Made by a program: the position numbers and the translations under genes. From Microvirga brassicacearum (GTDB taxonomy: Bacteria; Pseudomonadota; Alphaproteobacteria; Rhizobiales; Beijerinckiaceae), in assembly GCF_008757455.1 (NCBI RefSeq), contig NZ_VCMV01000041.1:1-46929 (forward strand): 46,929 bases of DNA. The letters run 5' to 3'. Below the pieces are notes generated by a model, which saw only the letters and a program-made list of their open reading frames with translations, was not told the DNA's origin and made no database searches. Every line of letters starts with the position of its first letter. Within the stretch, counting starts at the first letter, position 1. Below, piece by piece: positions 42,286-46,929 of the stretch.

Positions 42286-42527
42286 CGGTCGTGTCTTGGT
42301 CAAAGCGCCCCGCCCCGTCTCTGCTGCCGGCTGTGTTGCCAATTTGAAGTGAAAGGCCCGCCGCAAGCACAAGCCTTATCGCACCAAAAAAGGCGTGGAG
42401 CGAGAGCCTGAGCGGCTCTCTCGAGCAACCGAATACCGGACAAGCGCTTTTCGAAGCGCCATCGCATCAGACGCGCGTTCGGATTTCGGGACCCACTCGA
42501 TTCCCCGGTGGAAGTGCGCAAAGGCCC
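42286..42527. other. Divergent intergenic region with a short hairpin
   Basis: The 242 bases between the hydrolase (minus) and metallophosphoesterase (plus) hold no supported gene. An inverted repeat GAGAGCC-TGAGC-GGCTCTC lies at 42402-42420 (7-base arms), perhaps a regulator site or structure in the leader. Promoters for both genes are expected here. Confidence 0.35.
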
Positions 42528-44324
42528 ATGTTAGCGAAAAGCATGTTGGATCCTGTGGTCGACCCGCGCAGAGGCGATATCGAGGACGATGCCTCGAGCA
42601 CAAAGCGCCACTCGATGCTCTCGCTGGCGGGCAGCCTTTTGGCCGAGATCAGTCTGCCCAAGCTGGTCCTGGCGTGGACGCTGCTCATCGCCCTGCCCTG
42701 CCTCACGCTCGGAATGGCGCCGCTGCTCGCGTCCGCCTGGCTCGGAACCATGTCCTCGAGCGCGTCGCTGCTGCTCACCGGGATCGGACCGGCGTTGTTC
42801 CTCGCGCTGTTGGCCGCTCTCGGCTGGTTCGGCGGGCGGACGTTTTTTCGCTTGGCCGAAAGCAGCTTCTGGTCGCTCAATTCCCTCGCCGTGCAACCGG
42901 GTTACGTTCTTTGCCGGGAGGGAATGCGTCACCTTTCCGAGCGCCTGCTTCCCACGACGACCAGCCGGTCCTATGGCCCGTTCATTCAAGCAGGCACGGC
43001 CGTCGCAGCGGGCCTGATCGTCTGCGCGGCAGCACTCGGGATTCTTGCTCTCACCTGGCCGGCCTCGCGCTGGATCGGCACCTTGTCGGATCTGGCCTCG
43101 CCCTCCCGACTCTTGATGCTGGCATTAGCGAACAGCGTTGTCCTGATCGCCGGCTATCTCGCCGGCGCCGCCCTCATCTGGTGTATCGCCGATGCGGCGA
43201 TGGCGCAGCCGCAGGACCTCCACTCGTTCCATGCAGTGTCGGCCGGCGAACGGACGTTTCGCATCGCGCACCTGTCCGACATTCATGTGGTGGGCGAACG
43301 CTATGGTTTTCGCATCGAGAGTGGAAGATCGGGTCCCCGCGGCAACGAGCGCTTCAGGCGGACTCTTGGCGAATTGGCGCGAATCCACGCCGACAATCCC
43401 CTCGACGCGATCGTGATCACCGGCGACATGACCGATGCCGGCCGCTCCGCCGAATGGTCGGAATTCTTCGATGCCCTCGCGCCTTATCGCGAGTTGTCGG
43501 AGCGGATGGTGGCACTGCCCGGAAATCACGATCTCAACGTGATGGACAGGGCCAACCCGGCCCGGCTGGACTTGCCGACGAGTCCGATGAAACGGCTTCG
43601 GCAGATCCGCACCATGTCGGCGCTGGCACGCCTGCAAGGATCAAGAGTTCGCGTCGTCGATCGAGAAACCGGCCGGCTCGACAATACGCTCATGCAGGCT
43701 CTCGAACCGCGGCGGACCGAGATGGCCGCTTTTGCCGACCGGGGAACATTCCGTCTCTCTCGCCCCCTCGGCGATCTGTGGGCCGGCGTTTTCCCGATGG
43801 TACTGCCGCCCAAGACCAGCGATGGATTGGGGATCGTCGTTCTGAACTCGAACGCGGAAGCGCATTTCTCCTTCACCAATGCGCTTGGATTCATGTCGGC
43901 GGAACAGACCCGCTCGATGGAGGCCGCCATCGCGGCATTTCCCCAGGCTGCCTGGATCGTCGCGCTCCATCACCATGTGGTCGAATATCCTCGCCCCGCC
44001 AAAGCGCTGTCGGAAAGGATCGGCACCGCCCTCATCAACGGCAGCTGGTTCGTTCGCCGCTTGCAGCGGTTTTCCGACCGCACGGTGGTCATGCATGGCC
44101 ATCGTCACGTGGATTGGATCGGCAATTGCGGTGGTCTTGCGATCATCTCCGCGCCCTCTCCCGTCATGGAGGCAACCGGCGACATGGCGACCTATTTCTA
44201 CATTCACACGCTGGCGGTGGGTCCTAAGGGGCGCATGGGATTGCTGGCACCGCAGCGCGTCGATCTCGAGGGTGATGCAGGAAGCAGTCCCGCCGCGTCG
44301 CTCGACACGGTCGCGACGACCTGA
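42528..44324 (+). CDS. Membrane-anchored calcineurin-like metallophosphoesterase
   Basis: The 598-residue protein has an N-terminal part with about four membrane helices (45-66, 80-102, 154-176, 196-220) and a C-terminal calcineurin-like domain. Metal motifs are in order: AHLSDIHVVG at about 248-256, VITGDMTDAG, ALPGNHDLN, ALHHHVVEY and MHGHRHVDW. Most relatives are either soluble or have one helix; a four-helix anchor is less usual. A possible role is hydrolysis of a lipid-linked or nucleotide phosphate. AAAGG precedes ATG 42528. A different-frame open frame covers the same stretch but encodes arginine/serine-rich nonsense. Confidence 0.82.
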   Translation: MLAKSMLDPVVDPRRGDIEDDASSTKRHSMLSLAGSLLAEISLPKLVLAWTLLIALPCLTLGMAPLLASAWLGTMSSSASLLLTGIGPALFLALLAALGWFGGRTFFRLAESSFWSLNSLAVQPGYVLCREGMRHLSERLLPTTTSRSYGPFIQAGTAVAAGLIVCAAALGILALTWPASRWIGTLSDLASPSRLLMLALANSVVLIAGYLAGAALIWCIADAAMAQPQDLHSFHAVSAGERTFRIAHLSDIHVVGERYGFRIESGRSGPRGNERFRRTLGELARIHADNPLDAIVITGDMTDAGRSAEWSEFFDALAPYRELSERMVALPGNHDLNVMDRANPARLDLPTSPMKRLRQIRTMSALARLQGSRVRVVDRETGRLDNTLMQALEPRRTEMAAFADRGTFRLSRPLGDLWAGVFPMVLPPKTSDGLGIVVLNSNAEAHFSFTNALGFMSAEQTRSMEAAIAAFPQAAWIVALHHHVVEYPRPAKALSERIGTALINGSWFVRRLQRFSDRTVVMHGHRHVDWIGNCGGLAIISAPSPVMEATGDMATYFYIHTLAVGPKGRMGLLAPQRVDLEGDAGSSPAASLDTVATT

Positions 44325-44349
44325 TCGGCAGGCGCAGTCGATTGTCGGG

Positions 44350-45399
44350 TCACGCTTTTTTGGTGTCCGGCCCACCCAGCAGATCGGCGAGCCACCGGCT
44401 GCGCGGATGCTGCTCACAGAGTGTCAGCACCGCAATGACGATCGGCACGCCGATGAAGGCACCGGCGATGCCCCACAAGAATGTCCAGAAGAACACCGCG
44501 AACAAGACCAGGAACGGCGACATCGACAGCGCGCTCCCGGCGATCCGAGGCTCAAGGTAGCTGCCGACCAGGAACTGGATCAGGTTGAGGCACGCGAACA
44601 CGGTCACGGCCATCTGCCAGGATTCGAATTGTGTGATGGCAAACAACGTCGGAAAAACCGTCGCGACGAGCGGACCGATGAACGGAATATAATTGAGCGC
44701 GAACGCGATGACGCCCCATTCCGCCGCGAGCCGAAGATCGGCCAGATAGGCGAAGCCCCAGACGAGGCCGCCGGTCATGATGCTCATCAGCGTCCTGACG
44801 AGCATGTATCGGCGAAATTTGGCAGCCGTCTCGATGCCACCGACCAGCAAGACCTTGCCGATCTCCTTGTTGGCCAATCGCCTTAGCTTGTCGGCGATGG
44901 TGTCGACTTCGAGAAGTCCGAGAATGATATAAATCAGGACCACGAGCGAAAAGCTCAAGGTGGCGTTGATCCTCGCCGTCAGTTGTTGGAACAGGCGGAC
45001 GAGCCAGCCGACATTGAAATGTTCCGCCCAAAGACCCGCAACAACGATCCCGTGCCCTTCCAGCCACCCGACCGTCTGGCCATAGAGCATCTGGAAGCGG
45101 GCCGCATCGCTCACGAGATGACGCCCCACTCTGCCGAAGCCCCAGACGATGATCGATCCGAACACCAGCACGATGACGACGGTTGCAAGGACGCTGATCG
45201 CGAGGGCCACAAGCTTCGGAAGCCGCGATTGCAACGAACTCTGGAGCGGCCACACGAGCGCTATGGTAAACAGCGCGAATGCCATCGGGGCAAAGACGGT
45301 GCGCGCGAAATAGAGCGCCGAGACGACAAGGATTGCGGTGCACAGCCCGATCATCGCCATAAGCCCGCGCGAACTCGTCATCGGCATGGGATCGTGCAT
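44350..45399 (-). CDS. AI-2E family transporter (PerM-like permease)
   Basis: The 349-residue protein has about seven to eight membrane helices, with the PF01594 signature near the end: AEWGVIAFALNYIPFIGPLV, then LIQFLVGSYLEPRIAGSALS and WGIAGAFIGVPIVIAVL. Family members export small molecules or ions; autoinducer-2 export is shown only for a few, so the substrate is unknown. ATG 45399 follows GAGGCGG. It converges with the metallophosphoesterase gene after 25 bases. Confidence 0.88.
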   Translation of the reverse strand: MHDPMPMTSSRGLMAMIGLCTAILVVSALYFARTVFAPMAFALFTIALVWPLQSSLQSRLPKLVALAISVLATVVIVLVFGSIIVWGFGRVGRHLVSDAARFQMLYGQTVGWLEGHGIVVAGLWAEHFNVGWLVRLFQQLTARINATLSFSLVVLIYIILGLLEVDTIADKLRRLANKEIGKVLLVGGIETAAKFRRYMLVRTLMSIMTGGLVWGFAYLADLRLAAEWGVIAFALNYIPFIGPLVATVFPTLFAITQFESWQMAVTVFACLNLIQFLVGSYLEPRIAGSALSMSPFLVLFAVFFWTFLWGIAGAFIGVPIVIAVLTLCEQHPRSRWLADLLGGPDTKKA

Positions 45400-45719
45400 G
45401 TTGTACCGCCTCGGCAACCACGGGGTTCAAGTGCTATCTGTGTGGAATTCCGCGCCAGAACGCAACAGGCTGCCATCGTTTCCCGCCGCGCGAAGACCGT
45501 AATCGAGATCGTCCCGGCGGGATCCCCGCGCGGTCGCACCGGCACACGCGAGCGCCGCTTCGGGATTCCGGCGCTCGATTGGGACGGGGACCTCCTGGCG
45601 GCCAGACAGGGACAAACCAGGGCCGCGTATGGCCGTACCCACCTGAGCAGGCCGTGCGCGAGGGCAGTCCCCGGCGCTTGCGGGATGGTGTAGACTTGCC
45701 GGGACTATGGGAGCCGGCG
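45400..45719. other. 320-base gap with a 9-base inverted repeat; no gene seen
   Basis: Open frames here give basic, low-complexity translations and I assign none. Arms CGAGCGCCG (45549-45557) and CGGCGCTCG (45569-45577) with an 11-base loop lie about 145 bases before the cyclase start. It lacks a T-run, so it is not a convincing terminator. The promoter of the cyclase should lie between here and 45720. Confidence 0.35.
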
Positions 45720-46535
45720 ATGCCAATATTCCTGGACCGACACAACCTGAAAGGTGCCACGGCCGCCGACATTGCCGAGGCCCACCGCAAGGACCTGGAG
45801 GTGCAGGAAGCGTACGGGGTGCGGTTTCTCACCTATTGGTTTGACGAAGCTCGGGGAACCGGCTTCTGCCTGATCGATGCCCCGGACATCGAGACGGCGA
45901 TGCGGGTTCATGACGAGGCGCATGGCAACGTTGCGAAGGACGTGATCGAGGTAGACCTGTCGGCGGTCGAGGCTTTCCTGGGCCGGGTGTCCGATCCTGC
46001 GCAGACCGCTGCCCCATTACAGGTCCGCATCGACCCGGCGTTCCGCGCCATCATGTTCACCGACATCGTCGATTCCACCGCCATGACCGCAAGGCTGGGC
46101 GACCTCAGGGCCGTCGAGATGGTGCGAGCTCACGATGCCCTGGTCAGACGTGCGCTGAAGGACAAGGGCGGGCGAGAGGTGAAGCACACCGGAGACGGCA
46201 TCATGGCCTCATTTGATGAAGTTCCGGCAGCGGTGGACTGCACCCGCGCCATTCAACAAGCCTTCGATGCGTTCAATCTCGCCAGCAAGGAAAAGCTGCG
46301 GGTTCGGATCGGCCTCGATGCCGGCGAGCCGGTCGCCGACAGCAACGACCTGTTCGGAGCAACAGTGCAGACGGCGGCGCGCCTTTGTCAGAGCGCCGAA
46401 CCCGAGACCATAATCGTGTCGGAAATGGTGCGCGGCCTGGTGCCGGACCGGATCAAGCTGGTCGAACTCGGAGTTCGGTCGCTCAAGGGCATTTCTGATC
46501 CCGTCAGAGCTTTCGAAGTGACGTGGCGCACATAA
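45720..46535 (+). CDS. DUF4242 domain fused to a class III adenylate/guanylate cyclase
   Basis: The 271-residue protein starts with a DUF4242-like (SCO4226-type) ferredoxin-like domain, residues 1-80: MPIFLDRHNL, EVQEAYGVRFLTYWFDE and HDEAHGNVAKDVIEVD. From about 105 it is a class III cyclase: FTDIVDSTAMTARLGD with the first metal Asp (116), KHTGDGIMASF with the second Asp (159) and the purine-contact Lys (155), then GATVQTAARLCQSAE, where Gln replaces the usual Asn. It makes a cyclic nucleotide in the cytoplasm; the fused domain may sense a metal or small ligand. GGGAG precedes ATG 45720. Confidence 0.85.
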   Translation: MPIFLDRHNLKGATAADIAEAHRKDLEVQEAYGVRFLTYWFDEARGTGFCLIDAPDIETAMRVHDEAHGNVAKDVIEVDLSAVEAFLGRVSDPAQTAAPLQVRIDPAFRAIMFTDIVDSTAMTARLGDLRAVEMVRAHDALVRRALKDKGGREVKHTGDGIMASFDEVPAAVDCTRAIQQAFDAFNLASKEKLRVRIGLDAGEPVADSNDLFGATVQTAARLCQSAEPETIIVSEMVRGLVPDRIKLVELGVRSLKGISDPVRAFEVTWRT

Positions 46536-46555
46536 TCCCCTCGGGAAACTGCGGG

Positions 46556-46830
46556 TCCTCTTTGCCCGGGACGCTGCGCCGCATTCGTGCGTTACTCTCA
46601 GCCGAGGGCCTGTTCATCTTCAAGACACCCTGCGTTGGGGATATGAATCCACTCATCCGCCTTGCCTTGTTGCCGGCGATGCGCGCGATCGGCAAGGCAC
46701 CCTATGCCAACGTCTTGCGGGCGGCGGAGGTGAGCCAGTTTGTATCTGCCGCAGGCTTCGACATTCTTGCCACTGAAATCCACACAACCAAGGGGAACGA
46801 GGCCCGGTCGGCACATAATCGGGAATCCAA
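46556..46830 (+). pseudogene. Decayed C-terminal remnant of a class I SAM methyltransferase
   Basis: Translation gives LRRIRALLSAEGLFIFKTPC, then MNPLIRLALLPAMRAIGKAP and EVSQFVSAAGFDI, which resembles the last third of Methyltransf_11/25-type enzymes (post-motif III strand and C-terminal helices). The SAM-binding half is absent and the upstream 20 bases abut the cyclase stop. The end, near 46800, looks out of frame relative to the family. It is most likely a deletion remnant. Confidence 0.6.
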
Positions 46831-46845
46831 ACGCCCGACGGAAGC

Positions 46846-46929
46846 ACCTCTCCCCTGTGGGGAGAGGTCGAGCGGAGCGAGGGTGAGGGGGTGAGACCTT
46901 TCCGGAAAGCGCGCATCCCCTCACCCGGA
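46846..46929. repeat. Intergenic hairpin repeat (ACCTCTCCCC...GGGGAGAGGT type)
   Basis: A perfect 10-base stem, ACCTCTCCCC (46846-46855) and GGGGAGAGGT (46859-46868) with a TGT loop, is followed by CGAGCGGAGCGAGGGTGAGG, the usual body of this dispersed element in Hyphomicrobiales. The window ends in CCCCTCACCCGGA (from 46917), the same core in inverse orientation, so a paired copy probably continues past the edge. Confidence 0.8.

Noticed and set aside
42395..44227. 610-codon open frame in another frame over the metallophosphoesterase
   Set aside because: Arginine/serine-rich nonsense; the 42528 frame has all the calcineurin motifs in order.
44319..44360. Terminator between the metallophosphoesterase and AI-2E genes
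   Set aside because: A T-run is present but it encodes the C-terminus of the AI-2E gene, and the stem upstream is only four pairs.
1..46929. tRNA or rRNA genes
   Set aside because: No cloverleaf with a TΨC-like GTTCGA arm and CCA-type acceptor, and no rRNA-like conserved block, was noticed on either strand; a dedicated search was not possible.

Overview
The window is a high-GC bacterial chromosome segment (GC-rich codon use, compact gene spacing, Shine-Dalgarno-led genes). Gene content points to an alphaproteobacterium, probably of the Hyphomicrobiales: rhizobial-style exopolysaccharide (EPS) genes (ExoY-like priming enzyme, ExoF-like export protein, separate chain-length and kinase-like proteins, CelD-type acyltransferases), an FCD-GntR-controlled uronate regulon, and the hairpin-type intergenic repeat at the right edge. 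The taxonomic placement is inference; no rRNA or tRNA gene is present.

Positions 1-28,400 form a large EPS locus. The left edge holds the tail of a secreted Ig-like-domain protein, then a GumC/Wzz-type protein and a membrane-anchored heparin-lyase-fold protein on the + strand. From 23,871 down to 2,742 the minus strand carries 17 tightly packed genes, many with ATGA-type overlaps: a stand-alone IS630-type DNA-binding domain, a NodB-type deacetylase, a fused double glycosyltransferase, an AlgD-like sugar-nucleotide dehydrogenase, an ExoF-like export protein, a degenerate tyrosine-kinase-like ATPase, a second Wzz, an ExoA-like GT2, two CelD/FemAB-like GNAT proteins, a Wzx flippase, a DegT/DnrJ aminotransferase, two more GNAT proteins, an asparagine-synthetase-like protein without its glutaminase cysteine, a methyltransferase and a Wzy-like polymerase. 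To the right lie a GT4, a second lyase-fold secreted protein, an ExoY-like priming transferase and an acyltransferase-3 membrane protein. Together this is a Wzx/Wzy-type pathway whose product probably contains a uronic acid (AlgD-like enzyme) and an amino sugar (DegT), with unusually heavy acyl or amide decoration (four GNAT proteins, AsnB-like, methyltransferase, acyltransferase 3).

Positions 28,432-37,825 are a self-contained hexuronate catabolic regulon. A GntR/FCD regulator and altronate dehydratase (uxaA) diverge from uronate isomerase (uxaC), a Tat-secreted solute-binding protein, a PotABC-like ABC transporter and a UxuB-type reductase. A perfect palindrome sits in the shared control region, nearly touching the regulator's start codon.

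Positions 37,838-46,929 hold unrelated genes: a YegP/DUF1508 protein, two small membrane proteins, an RTX-type secreted calcium-binding protein, a VOC-family protein, a membrane-anchored alpha/beta hydrolase, a membrane metallophosphoesterase, an AI-2E-family permease and a DUF4242-class III nucleotide cyclase. The right edge has a decayed methyltransferase remnant and an intergenic hairpin repeat.

The best candidate for something new is the EPS decoration module: four CelD/FemAB-like proteins, a glutaminase-dead AsnB homologue and an aminotransferase embedded in one Wzx/Wzy operon headed by a transposase-derived DNA-binding protein.
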